64,000 nucleotides of DNA from Bacteroidales bacterium UBA6192. GTDB taxonomy: Bacteria; Bacteroidota; Bacteroidia; Bacteroidales; F082. Positions 34,804 through 43,257 of this stretch are shown here, piece by piece. The translations under genes were made by a program, and so were the position numbers. The DNA is taken from positions 24,698 through 88,697 of the forward strand of contig DITE01000030.1 in the NCBI GenBank assembly GCA_002422725.1, given 5' to 3'. Every line of letters starts with the position of its first letter. Position 1 is the first letter of the stretch. The notes under the pieces were generated by a model. It ran no database searches and was not told the DNA's origin. It was given only the letters and a program-made list of their open reading frames with translations.

Positions 34804-35904
34804 TTAATTTAAAGTATCCCTTTCATTTTCAATTTGCTTTAGGAGTTTCATCGAGTTTTGCCTTAAAACATACATGTTTTGTTTCATCTCGCCGGGTGGA
34901 TTTTGAATACGCAACAGCGCCTCGATGGTTCCCGACAGGCTGTCTTCAGCTTCCAAAAGAAGCCTGTTCAAGTGTCCTTTATACGATGATACCTGTTTGT
35001 TCTTATTGCGAAATTCGGCGTAATCATTGTATTTTGATACACCCCGGTTGTAAAGATTTGTTGCTTCGTTAAAGTATTGAATTGACTTATTTAAACCAGC
35101 AACATATAAAGCCTCCGTTAAAAATGCTGTTCTGATTTCGAGTGCCTTATTGGAAAAATCATTTTCGCTCATTCTCCTTAACTCGTTCTCCCATTGCTCC
35201 TTCTGCGACAATTGAAGATGGTAATCAATGGAATCGTTGAAATCAAACATGGCTGAATAATTTTCGCTTTCTTCAGCTGAATGTGTAAACGTCTTATGGC
35301 TCATCGGAAATCTCAGAAATTGCCAGATCGGGTCATAAGGAATATGTGTATTGATCATGGTTGCCGGTGGAACCATAAAGTACTGCTCGTCGAATTGCTG
35401 AACAAAGCGGTTGTTTATTACCGAACCTGCTCCCCAGGTAGGATCGAACAAATACCAATAAGAATCGATCCGGGCAGCAATCCATGCATGGGGCAAAGGA
35501 TCTATTTCACCTTCCTGTTTGGTATAACCGCTTATGATATGCGATGGAATGGCTGATAACTGGCAGAGTGAGTCCATAATACCGGCATAACCTTCACAAA
35601 TGCCTTTTCGTTTCTGAAAAGTTTTCAGGGTAATTTCCGAATCTGTTTCTTCCCGGGTCAGATTGTCCGAAGTGCGTGTATCATAGTCAATATTATAGGC
35701 CAGCCAAACATACATAGCCCTGATTTTTTCACTATCATGGCTAAAATTCTCGTTAATAAAATTACTCAGCTGACCAATAGACTGAACCTTTTTTGCGCCA
35801 GTTGAAAGCATCGTACGATCCACATCATTCCAAGTCCGATTCGTTTGGGAAAAGATGATTGACGGGAGAAGAAAAAATAGAATAGCTGAAACGAATGCTT
35901 TCAT
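34804..35904 (-). CDS. Exported transglutaminase-like (cysteine protease fold) protein
   Basis: From the ATG at 35904 the protein is 366 residues with a signal peptide (FVSAILFFLLPSIIFS). The transglutaminase-like core carries the catalytic triad in recognisable settings: Cys in GICEGYAGIMDSLCQ, His in PLPHAWIAARI, Asp in YLFDPTWGAG. The C-terminal third is helical, without known domain. Bacterial relatives are thought to be peptidases or protein crosslinkers acting outside the cytoplasm. The open frame extends upstream to a TTG (35931) but this would put nine extra residues before the signal. A single gene, convergent with the DUF1801 gene (11-base gap). Confidence 0.85.
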   Translation of the reverse strand: MKAFVSAILFFLLPSIIFSQTNRTWNDVDRTMLSTGAKKVQSIGQLSNFINENFSHDSEKIRAMYVWLAYNIDYDTRTSDNLTREETDSEITLKTFQKRKGICEGYAGIMDSLCQLSAIPSHIISGYTKQEGEIDPLPHAWIAARIDSYWYLFDPTWGAGSVINNRFVQQFDEQYFMVPPATMINTHIPYDPIWQFLRFPMSHKTFTHSAEESENYSAMFDFNDSIDYHLQLSQKEQWENELRRMSENDFSNKALEIRTAFLTEALYVAGLNKSIQYFNEATNLYNRGVSKYNDYAEFRNKNKQVSSYKGHLNRLLLEAEDSLSGTIEALLRIQNPPGEMKQNMYVLRQNSMKLLKQIENERDTLN

Positions 35905-35973
35905 CAGGATGCTGTTTGGGATATAACGCAAAAAAGTGCTTTTATGTTCTGGAGACTCAAAACTTCAGTGCGT

Positions 35974-36012
35974 AAAAATAAAAAAACCTGCATGATAAAT
36001 TGCATGCAGGTT
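35974..36012 (-). terminator. Rho-independent terminator of the lipoprotein gene
   Basis: AACCTGCATG (35985-35994) pairs with CATGCAGGTT (36003-36012). On the minus strand the stem is followed by TTTTTTATTTTT. It lies 37 bases after the stop of the gene at 36049-36801. Confidence 0.85.
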
Positions 36013-36048
36013 ATTTAAAAGCGATGGCTGAACCGCTTTTTGATTGGT

Positions 36049-36801
36049 TTAGTCGGTGATGGTAACGCTCTTCTGTTTCACTGTTTCGTTCACAAAATAG
36101 AAGTTCTTTCCACCATATTGAGCTGTGGTAAATCTCCAGGGAGCTACAGTAACTATTCCCTGTCCTTTAGTTAGACCGCTTAGTTCATCAGCACTGAAAG
36201 TGGCGGTGGTGGTACTTCCCGCAAAGGCTTTCACAACATCGTTAATCAGAAAATATACTGTGTCAGCATTGGAAATATTTGAAATGGTGAGTGTATACCC
36301 TGATTTTGAAACCTGATCACTGCTCGTAATATTGCCTGCGTTGGGGAAACCACCAGTAACAGTATGTTCAAAAGCTGGCACACCAGAGGAAGTGTTTCCG
36401 GCAACAGACCAATTCACCCCTCCGCTAAAATCAATGCCGGTTGGCATGGCAGCTCCGGGCATAAACACATAGGAATTGTTGCTTTGCTTCGACATGGCTT
36501 CGTCATTGATTTTCACAGCACCGGCATCAACTAATGCTGAATAATTGTCATTGCCGCTAAATGCAGCCACACCAGTTCCGATGGTAATGGTAATATCGCC
36601 GATAGGCGTAGTCTGTATAGTTTCGGATCGCACAGCTACAAGCGTTCCATCGCCTAACTGAATAGAAGATGAATTGTTGTTATTGATGTCATTGTTGTCA
36701 TCTTCTTTTTTGCAGGAAGACATAAACAGACTTAAGGCTGTCATAAGGATCATACTTCTGAAGCCAATGGTTTTTAACCTGTTGGTAAATGTTGTTTTCA
36801 T
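36049..36801 (-). CDS. Lipoprotein of unknown function
   Basis: The 250-residue product has a signal peptide ending at the lipobox SLFMSSC (Cys at about residue 30) followed by a highly charged Lys/Asp/Asn linker (KKEDDNNDINNNNSSS). The rest is Gly, Ser, Thr and Val rich with predicted beta strands (for example TIGTGVAAFSGNDNYSALVD, GFPNAGNITSSDQVSKSGYTLTISN). I do not recognise a domain. Placement between two terminators (35974 and 36914 regions) makes it a monocistronic unit. The acidic-Asn linker after the Cys is typical of surface-exposed lipoproteins in Bacteroidota, so surface export is plausible. Confidence 0.75.
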   Translation of the reverse strand: MKTTFTNRLKTIGFRSMILMTALSLFMSSCKKEDDNNDINNNNSSSIQLGDGTLVAVRSETIQTTPIGDITITIGTGVAAFSGNDNYSALVDAGAVKINDEAMSKQSNNSYVFMPGAAMPTGIDFSGGVNWSVAGNTSSGVPAFEHTVTGGFPNAGNITSSDQVSKSGYTLTISNISNADTVYFLINDVVKAFAGSTTTATFSADELSGLTKGQGIVTVAPWRFTTAQYGGKNFYFVNETVKQKSVTITD

Positions 36802-36913
36802 GATAGAAATTGATTTGAGGTTTTACAATGTTTAATGAAGCAAAATTAGCCCGAATAGCAGGCCAGGCTAGTATGGGAATAGTCTGAATTTGCTACGTAG
36901 ATCACCCTAGTGA

Positions 36914-36946
36914 ATAAAAAAGCCGGATAGCAATTGTTCCGGCTTT
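36914..36946 (-). terminator. Rho-independent terminator after etfA
   Basis: AAAGCCGGA (36919-36927) pairs with TCCGGCTTT (36938-36946) around a 10-base loop; on the minus strand TTTTTATTC follows. It lies 27 bases after the etfA stop and closes the etfB-etfA unit. Confidence 0.85.
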
Positions 36947-36972
36947 CAGGTCTTTGGTTAACGAAAACTTTG

Positions 36973-37941
36973 TTACGACTTTATCTCTTTCACAGCTTCA
37001 ATAAACTGAGGCAAAACCTTGAAAACATCGCCAACAATGCCGTAATCAGCTGCTTCGAAAATGGGTGCGTCAGGATCTTTGTTCACTGCCACAATAACTT
37101 TCGATGAGCTTACTCCGCCCAGATGCTGAATGGCTCCTGAAATGCCAAAGGCAAAATAAAGGTTGGGAGCCACTATTTTTCCAGTTTGACCGACATGCTC
37201 GCTATGAGGACGCCAGCCTTCGTCGGAAACGGGACGTGAACAGGCCGTTCCTGCACCCAGCAATGAAGCCAGTTCTTCAATTGGAGCCCAGTTTTCGGCA
37301 GCTTTCATGCCGCGGCCACCCGAAACAACAATGTCAGCATCGTTGAGCAGTACTTTTCCCGTTATTTTATTGGTTTGCTCAACTTTTGTGATAAAATCGG
37401 TTTCACTAACTCCGGGATCAAAGTCTTCGATGGCTGCTGTCACCTGATTTTCGATCATACCAAATGAATTGGACGACAAGGTAATTACTTTCTTTTCGGA
37501 TTGTATGGCAACATGTCCGAATGCCTTTCCGGTGAACATCATTTTTGTCACAACAAACGGATCAATGCTCAATGGTAAACCATGAACGGCTGAAACCATT
37601 CCTGCCTTGAGTTTTACCGCCAGACGAGGTGAAACGGCTTTGCCCAAATTGTTGTGGGCGAGGACCACTACAGAGGCATTGGTTTTTTCAGCAGCCCGGG
37701 CAACTGCTTTTGCTATTGCTTGATTATCAAGGTTATTGAATCGTTCATCTTTGTTTACCAGCAGGGTAGAAATACCATAAGCCGATAATTTAACCAGTTC
37801 GGATTCTTCAACAGCACCAAGTGAAAGTGCAGCAACAGAAGTTTTCATTTCACTGGCAAGTTTGCTGGCATAAGATGCAAGTTCAAAGCTCACTTTCTTT
37901 AATTTTCCATCCCAGTTTTCGATATAGACTAATACTGACAT
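36973..37941 (-). CDS. etfA: Electron transfer flavoprotein subunit alpha
   Basis: The 322-residue subunit forms a heterodimer with EtfB and carries the FAD that exchanges electrons with acyl-CoA dehydrogenases. The C-terminal FAD domain is clear: VVSGGRGMK, then LLGAGTACSRPVSDEGW, the loop HVGQTGKIVAPNLYFAFGIS, GAIQHLGGV and the end VNKDPDAPIFEAADYGIVGD. The N-terminal domain is the usual alpha/beta Rossmann-like fold. It follows etfB by 64 bases and ends in a strong terminator. Confidence 0.95.
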   Translation of the reverse strand: MSVLVYIENWDGKLKKVSFELASYASKLASEMKTSVAALSLGAVEESELVKLSAYGISTLLVNKDERFNNLDNQAIAKAVARAAEKTNASVVVLAHNNLGKAVSPRLAVKLKAGMVSAVHGLPLSIDPFVVTKMMFTGKAFGHVAIQSEKKVITLSSNSFGMIENQVTAAIEDFDPGVSETDFITKVEQTNKITGKVLLNDADIVVSGGRGMKAAENWAPIEELASLLGAGTACSRPVSDEGWRPHSEHVGQTGKIVAPNLYFAFGISGAIQHLGGVSSSKVIVAVNKDPDAPIFEAADYGIVGDVFKVLPQFIEAVKEIKS

Positions 37942-38005
37942 TTTTTTCTGTTTTTAAGTTTTTGTTTATTTCAAACGTGCAGGCTGGCACTCATCATACT
38001 TTGCC

Positions 38006-38749
38006 TTACAATACCTTGGCTTCGTCCCTTAACAAATAGATGAGATCTTTTGCCTGGTCTTCAGCAATTTTTTTACATGCTGCCTTGGGGGCGGGTAATG
38101 TGAAAACAGTGATGTTTGTCTTCGGTTCAACAGCAATTGGCTGGACGACTTCCAATGGTTTTGTCCGGGCCATCATAATACCACGCATTGCCGGAATGCG
38201 GGGTTCCTTTGCGATGCCTTTCTGAACAATGGCAAGCAATGGCAAAGGCAAAGCAATTGTTTGTGAGCCACCATCAATTTCACGGTTGATTTTGACATTT
38301 CCATTCTCAATCTGTATGCCTGACACTGCTGAAACGGAGTTGATTTCCAACATTTCGGCCAACATTCCACCCACAGCACTTCCATTGTAATCAGATGCTT
38401 CTATTCCTGCAAATATCAGGTCATAGCCTTTTGCAACCTGAGCCAGCTGGCTTGCCACATAAAATGCATCTTTGGCATCAGCGTCAATACGTATGGCTTT
38501 GTCAGCACCAATTGCCAATGCTTTGCGAAGCGTGCCTTCAGTTTCCTGACGGCCCACGTTGGCAACCACAATTTCGCTTACGACTCCTCCGGTAGTTTCT
38601 TTCAAATCCATTGCCCGGGTGAGAGCCAATTCGTCCCATGGGTTGATAATCCATTGAATTCCGGTTGGGTCAAAGGCTGTTTTATCGGCATTGAACCTCA
38701 CCTTGGTGGTGGTATCAGGTACATTTCCAATAAGTATAAGTATTTTCAT
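38006..38749 (-). CDS. etfB: Electron transfer flavoprotein subunit beta
   Basis: The 247-residue partner of EtfA has the EtfB core: N-terminal KILILIGNVPDTTTKVRF, the segment WIINPWDELALTRAMDLKE, DLIFAGIEASDYNGSAVGGM, and MRGIMMARTKPLEVVQP near the C-terminus. The nucleotide-binding segment reads ASDYNGSAVGG rather than the AIDGDTAQVGP-like form I recall from electron-bifurcating clostridial ETFs. On that basis it is probably non-bifurcating (AMP-binding) and delivers electrons to or from a quinone reductase. This is an inference from remembered motifs, not an alignment. First gene of the etfB-etfA unit, with a consensus promoter upstream. Confidence 0.94.
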   Translation of the reverse strand: MKILILIGNVPDTTTKVRFNADKTAFDPTGIQWIINPWDELALTRAMDLKETTGGVVSEIVVANVGRQETEGTLRKALAIGADKAIRIDADAKDAFYVASQLAQVAKGYDLIFAGIEASDYNGSAVGGMLAEMLEINSVSAVSGIQIENGNVKINREIDGGSQTIALPLPLLAIVQKGIAKEPRIPAMRGIMMARTKPLEVVQPIAVEPKTNITVFTLPAPKAACKKIAEDQAKDLIYLLRDEAKVL

Positions 38750-38791
38750 TTTTAGTTATATTGTTATCGGTTTGGTCCAACAATTATTTTG

Positions 38792-38800
38792 GCAAATTTA
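38792..38800 (-). promoter_or_regulatory. -7 element for etfB-etfA
   Basis: The minus strand reads TAAATTTGC, an exact TAnnTTTGY match, 43 bases before the etfB ATG. Confidence 0.5.
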
Positions 38801-38994
38801 ATATTCTTTGCTTTTGCCACATCAGATTTCTATATATTCCTCACATTCTATTGGTTATAACTTAAGCCAATACCTAATCCAAACAATAGAAATGTATCAA
38901 TGTGTAAATATTTCAGCTTTTTAAACCTTAGTACATAGGTGAAACAAACTGATTATGAATGTTTATGGTCAAATCTAGCAGACAAAAACGTGTT

Positions 38995-40134
38995 CTATTT
39001 CAGCAATTCTCTTGAAATTACAATTTTTTGGATTTCGGATGTGCCTTCATAAATCTGGGTAAGTTTGGCTTCACGCATCAGGCGCTCAACGTGATACTCC
39101 TTAACATAGCCATAACCTCCATGAATCTGAACGGCTTCGGTGGTCACTTCCATGGCAATATCGGCAGCATATTGCTTGGCCATTGCGCTGGCAAATCCGT
39201 AGGGCAGTCCCTGATCCTTCAGCCAGGCAGCTTTCAGGCAAAGATTTCTTGCATTTTCGACTTTAACAGCCATTTCGGCCAATTTAAAAGCAACCGACTG
39301 ATGTTCGAACAAAAACTTACCAAATGCTTTGCGTTCTTTGGTATATGCAATGGATCTTTCCATGGCTCCCGAGGCAAGTCCAAGGGCTTGTGAGGCAATT
39401 CCTATACGCCCGGCCTCGAGGGTCGACATGGCAAATTTAAATCCAAAACCATCCTCACCAATACGGTTTTCCTTGGGAACCTTAACATCTGTAAACATTA
39501 CTGAATGGGTGTCGCTGCTACGCATACCCATTTTGTCTTCGTGTGGTCCAAGGCTAATGCCGGGAGTATTTTTGTCAACAATCAGGGCGTTGATCCCTCT
39601 GTGTTTTTTCTCTGGGTGTGTTTGCGCGATCACCAGATAGATTGAGCCGGAATGGGCATTGGTGATCCAGTTTTTGGTTCCATTCACCAGATAATAGTCT
39701 CCCATATCTTCGGCTGTGGTTTTCTGGCTGGTGGCGTCTGATCCGGCTTCGGGTTCAGATAAGAGAAAAGCACCAATTTTTTCGCCTCGGGCAAGCACCC
39801 GAAGATATTTCTGTTTTTGATCTTCAGTGCCATATTTTTCAATGCCATAGCAAACAAGGGAGTTGTTCACAGAAATGATTACGCTAACCGATGCATCCAC
39901 CTTTGACAACTCTTCCATGGCCAACACATAGGAAACTGTGTCCATGCCGCCGCCATCGTATTCGGGGCTCACCAGCATGCCTAAAAAGCCAAGTTCTGCC
40001 AGTGCTTTAACATGGCGTGTGGGGTATTCGGCTTTGTGGTCGCGCTCAATAACATCTTTGATCAGTTCCCGCTGGGCATAATCGCGGGCAGCCTGCTGGA
40101 TCATGAGTTGTTCTTCGGTAAAGGTAAAATTCAT
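38995..40134 (-). CDS. Acyl-CoA dehydrogenase, short-chain (butyryl-CoA dehydrogenase-like)
   Basis: The 379-residue FAD enzyme interconverts acyl-CoA and trans-2-enoyl-CoA with ETF as electron partner. The length and motifs are those of short-chain acyl-CoA dehydrogenases: FLLSEPEAGSDA for FAD and substrate, NGTKNWITNA, FGKFLFEHQSVAFKLAEM, VQIHGGYGYVKEYHVERL, and the catalytic base Glu363 in YEGTSEIQ. The gene is located next to etfBA but has its own promoter (40175-40183). Combined with the thiolase, hydroxyacyl-CoA dehydrogenase and crotonase upstream, the likely substrate is butyryl-CoA/crotonyl-CoA; chain-length preference cannot be proved by eye. Confidence 0.93.
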   Translation of the reverse strand: MNFTFTEEQLMIQQAARDYAQRELIKDVIERDHKAEYPTRHVKALAELGFLGMLVSPEYDGGGMDTVSYVLAMEELSKVDASVSVIISVNNSLVCYGIEKYGTEDQKQKYLRVLARGEKIGAFLLSEPEAGSDATSQKTTAEDMGDYYLVNGTKNWITNAHSGSIYLVIAQTHPEKKHRGINALIVDKNTPGISLGPHEDKMGMRSSDTHSVMFTDVKVPKENRIGEDGFGFKFAMSTLEAGRIGIASQALGLASGAMERSIAYTKERKAFGKFLFEHQSVAFKLAEMAVKVENARNLCLKAAWLKDQGLPYGFASAMAKQYAADIAMEVTTEAVQIHGGYGYVKEYHVERLMREAKLTQIYEGTSEIQKIVISRELLK

Positions 40135-40174
40135 CGGTATTTTGTTTTGATTTGGTTCGGCAACAGTTAACCCT

Positions 40175-40183
40175 ACAAATTTA
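40175..40183 (-). promoter_or_regulatory. -7 element for the acyl-CoA dehydrogenase gene
   Basis: TAAATTTGT on the minus strand matches TAnnTTTGY. It lies 41 bases before the ATG at 40134, in the gap after the flavin oxidoreductase gene. Confidence 0.45.
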
Positions 40184-40214
40184 GGAAAGAATCTTGAAGT
40201 ATTTTGATAAAAGA

Positions 40215-41159
40215 TCAGAATAATGGACCTGTTAGTTCATCCTTTGCCTGATTGAACCCGGTAAGTATTTCGTTTATGATCACCCCGGCAGGTTTGATGC
40301 TATGGATGAGTGCTGCCACCTGCCCAATTTCGAGTTCGCCTTGTTCCAGATCACCCTCAAACATGCCTTGCCTGGCCCGCCCTTTTCCCAGGATGGCTTT
40401 CAGTTCATCAGCTGAAGCACCGCTGAGTTCGGCCTGTTTTATTGTTTGTGAAAATGTATTATTCAACAAACGCACAGGAACCACTTTTTTCATCATCAGA
40501 GCCGTTGACCCGTCACCGGCATCCACAATACTTTGTTTAAAAGCCAGATGTGCCGACGATTCCTCCGAAGCCGCAAACCGCGAACCTATCTGCACTCCTT
40601 CGGCACCCAGCGAAAAAGCCGCCAGCATTTGCCGCCCCGTAGCAATACCTCCTGCTGCAATGACCGGAATATCCGTTATTTCTTTGATCAATGGGATCAG
40701 GGTCATCGTGGTAGTTTCTTCGAATCCATTGTGCCCGCCAGCCTCAAAACCTTCCGCTACAAGAGCATCCACTCCGGCTTCAACTGCCTTGAGGGCATAT
40801 TTACGGTTGGCAATAACATGAACCACTTTCACTCCTTTTACTTGAAGATGGGATGTATATTTTCCCGGGTGACCAGCCGAAGTAAATACTATGGGCACCT
40901 TTTCGCGAAGGATAATGTCGATCAGTTCTTCGGTTTGCGGGTAGAGCAGGGGCACGTTCACGCCAAAAGGCTTGTTGGTAGCAGCTTTACACTTGCGGAT
41001 ATGGTCTTCGAGCACATGGGGATACATCGATCCTGCACCGATAAGACCCAACCCACCGGCATTACTCACTGCCGATGCCAGACGCCATCCACTGCACCAG
41101 ATCATACCTGCCTGTATGATTGGATAACGGATGTCGAAAAGACCACAAACTCTATTCAT
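40215..41159 (-). CDS. NAD(P)H-dependent flavin oxidoreductase (nitronate monooxygenase/FabK family)
   Basis: The 314-residue FMN TIM-barrel protein is of the family that includes 2-nitropropane dioxygenase and the enoyl-ACP reductase FabK. Seen: YPIIQAGMIWCSGWRLASAVSNAGGLGLIG at the N-terminus, EAGGHNGFE, the FMN-phosphate motif AAGGIATGRQMLAAFSLGAEGVQIGSRF, and a C-terminal helical tail. The gene overlaps the upstream ElbB-like gene by 8 bases, so the two are translated together. The flanking CoA-thioester genes make an enoyl-thioester reductase role plausible, while nitronate oxidation is also possible. Substrate undetermined. Confidence 0.87.
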   Translation of the reverse strand: MNRVCGLFDIRYPIIQAGMIWCSGWRLASAVSNAGGLGLIGAGSMYPHVLEDHIRKCKAATNKPFGVNVPLLYPQTEELIDIILREKVPIVFTSAGHPGKYTSHLQVKGVKVVHVIANRKYALKAVEAGVDALVAEGFEAGGHNGFEETTTMTLIPLIKEITDIPVIAAGGIATGRQMLAAFSLGAEGVQIGSRFAASEESSAHLAFKQSIVDAGDGSTALMMKKVVPVRLLNNTFSQTIKQAELSGASADELKAILGKGRARQGMFEGDLEQGELEIGQVAALIHSIKPAGVIINEILTGFNQAKDELTGPLF

Positions 41160-41814
41160 CCCCGTTGAGCATCTCCTTCATCATAGCATCCACGAGGTTA
41201 TAAGCACCGTCCCAGATATCGCTGATTGTAGCATCGAGCATATAGCAAGGGGTTGAGAAAACGTTGTTTTCAGCATCATAAACAACGTCACCATGTTCTG
41301 TTTCAATATGTTCACCTCCCATTGATTCGATGATGCTGATGTCATCAATTTGTGTTCCAACGGTAACATTAATATTGCCTAGCACTTTAACCACTATTGT
41401 AGGGGTAATGCACATAGCACCAATGGGTTTTCCTGCAGCATGGGTTTCCTTTAGACAGCGTTCAACTTCCGGGTCAACTGTTGCCTCAGCTCCATGAAAA
41501 GCTACAGAAGACAGGTTTTTTGCAGCACCAAATCCACCCGGAAGCAGCAGTGCATCAAAGTCGGAAACGCTGTAGTCTGTCAGTGGTTTGATGTTACCAC
41601 GGGCAATGCGGGCCGATTCAACGAGTACATTTCGCTTTTCGGGCATAACTTCACCTGTCAGGTGATTGATCACATGGTGTTGCGGAATGTCGGGGGCAAA
41701 GCATTGATAGCTGGCCTCAGCCTGATGGATAGCCAACAAGGCTAAAGTGGCCTCGTGGATTTCAGCGCCGTCATACACGCCGCATCCTGCTAAAATAACT
41801 GCAAATTTTTTCAT
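41152..41814 (-). CDS. ElbB-like DJ-1/PfpI superfamily protein (glyoxalase III-like)
   Basis: From the ATG at 41814 the protein is 220 residues. It resembles ElbB (isoprenoid biosynthesis protein with amidotransferase-like domain): MKKFAVILAGCGVYDGAEIHE, then the conserved DALLLPGGFGAAKNLS, and the nucleophile-elbow Cys in AMCITPTIVVKVLG. E. coli ElbB has weak glyoxalase activity; its true role is uncertain. The open frame starts three codons upstream at TTG, but the ATG fits better. The gene overlaps the flavin oxidoreductase by 8 bases, a tight pairing that suggests joint function, possibly removing reactive carbonyls. Confidence 0.88.
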   Translation of the reverse strand: MKKFAVILAGCGVYDGAEIHEATLALLAIHQAEASYQCFAPDIPQHHVINHLTGEVMPEKRNVLVESARIARGNIKPLTDYSVSDFDALLLPGGFGAAKNLSSVAFHGAEATVDPEVERCLKETHAAGKPIGAMCITPTIVVKVLGNINVTVGTQIDDISIIESMGGEHIETEHGDVVYDAENNVFSTPCYMLDATISDIWDGAYNLVDAMMKEMLNGDE

Positions 41815-41994
41815 TTTTTTCAATGTTTGATTGTTAATCAGCTACATCCAAATAACAATGATTAGTTGTTGAAAATATGTGATTTATATTGGCAAAGTAA
41901 CATGTTAGGCATGCACCTTCTTACTGTCCAAAGTTGAAGAATGATTGTTGTTGCGATGTGAAAAACCATCAGGGTTCTTCAACCAATCTTCAAA

Positions 41995-43230
41995 TTATCC
42001 CCTTTTGTAAACAATTGCAACCACGGTCACATCATCACCACCCATGTTGATAGTCAGTCCGTAAGGCCTTTCGGCAGATAGCTGAATCTGTGCAGATCCG
42101 GCTTTGCCTGTGAGTTGCTGCCAAATGGTAACTGCCTGATGAACTCCTGTTCCACCTGTCGGATGACCCCAGCCAATGAGTCCACCTGTGGTGTTCATGG
42201 GCATGACTCCATTGCGGGCGGTTTTGCCTTCAGCCACATATTCAGCGCCTTTGCCTGGTGCTGCCAACCCGAGTGCTTCAACGGCGAGAACTCCGGCAAT
42301 ACTGAAACAGTCGTGGGTTTCTACAGTGCCAACCTGATCAATTGTGATGCCTGCTGATTTTAAGGCAGCAGCGGCAGCCTTTTTGATGGTGGTCAACTCC
42401 ACCATATCTGGCGGATCTTGTGTTATGTTTCGGGTAAGCTGGGCGAAACCAACAATTTCGACAGCATCTTTTTTGTCGACGCCAATGCGTTTGAGACCTT
42501 CCTCCGAGACGATAGCAATACCCGAAGCGCCATCAGAAACCTTGGAACAATCGAGTACATTCAAATGATCGACAAAAGAAGCCCCATTGGGTTTCATCTT
42601 GTGGTATAATCCTTCGAGGTCGGCCACATTGTTGTGGTGTTCCTGTGCTGTTGAATCGAGGCGGGCATTCTCCATGGCATTTACAAACCAGCGGGCCATA
42701 CCTTTGCGTGCATAGTCGTAACCATATTTTTCGTAATACACCCCGGCCCTGTCCGAAAACTGCCCGGGAAAGAAATAGGCATGGCCTTTTTTTCGGTTGG
42801 CATACCAGCCTGCACCGGCCAGAACATCAGCGCCATAAATAGCTTTAACGGTATTCTGAACTTCAACTCCAATTGCCAATACTACATCGGCAGTTTCGGC
42901 CAATACGGAGCGAATGCCCGAAATCAGCGAGAGGCCGCCCGAACCACAGGCGCCTTCAACACTTAATGAGGGCTTGAATTCGAGTGCCGGATCGATGGTG
43001 CCTACAAAACCACCCAGATGAGCCTGGTTATTAAATCTGGCAGCCATGAAATTGCCTACCACCGATTCGTCAATCTTTTCGGCACCTCCTATCTGGTTCA
43101 CAACGCCCTGACCGGCTTCTTTGATATAATGCTCGATGCCCGGACGAACTTTCTTGGGATTGAACTCTTTGCGGCCGGTTCCCATTGAAATGGTGTTGTA
43201 TCCGGCTGTCATATATACTTTTCTTCTCAT
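41995..43230 (-). CDS. Acetyl-CoA acetyltransferase, SCP2-type thiolase
   Basis: From the ATG at 43230 the enzyme has 411 residues and condenses two acetyl-CoA to acetoacetyl-CoA or cleaves 3-ketoacyl-CoA. Active-site elements are the nucleophilic Cys in SVEGACGSGGLSL (about residue 95), the HDCF motif in TVETHDCFSIAG, and GWGHPTGGTG near the C-terminus. The HDCF pattern in place of NEAF marks the SCP2/SCP-x branch, different from the clostridial Thl type. It is third in the unit crotonase, hydroxyacyl-CoA dehydrogenase, thiolase, with 27 bases between it and the preceding gene. Confidence 0.92.
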   Translation of the reverse strand: MRRKVYMTAGYNTISMGTGRKEFNPKKVRPGIEHYIKEAGQGVVNQIGGAEKIDESVVGNFMAARFNNQAHLGGFVGTIDPALEFKPSLSVEGACGSGGLSLISGIRSVLAETADVVLAIGVEVQNTVKAIYGADVLAGAGWYANRKKGHAYFFPGQFSDRAGVYYEKYGYDYARKGMARWFVNAMENARLDSTAQEHHNNVADLEGLYHKMKPNGASFVDHLNVLDCSKVSDGASGIAIVSEEGLKRIGVDKKDAVEIVGFAQLTRNITQDPPDMVELTTIKKAAAAALKSAGITIDQVGTVETHDCFSIAGVLAVEALGLAAPGKGAEYVAEGKTARNGVMPMNTTGGLIGWGHPTGGTGVHQAVTIWQQLTGKAGSAQIQLSAERPYGLTINMGGDDVTVVAIVYKRG

Positions 43231-43257
43231 GATATTCAATGTATTGTATTAACCTGA

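Noticed and set aside
40533..41168. 211-codon plus-strand frame opposite the flavin oxidoreductase gene
   Set aside because: It is antisense to a gene with clear FMN motifs, and its product is Cys/His-rich and shows no family pattern.
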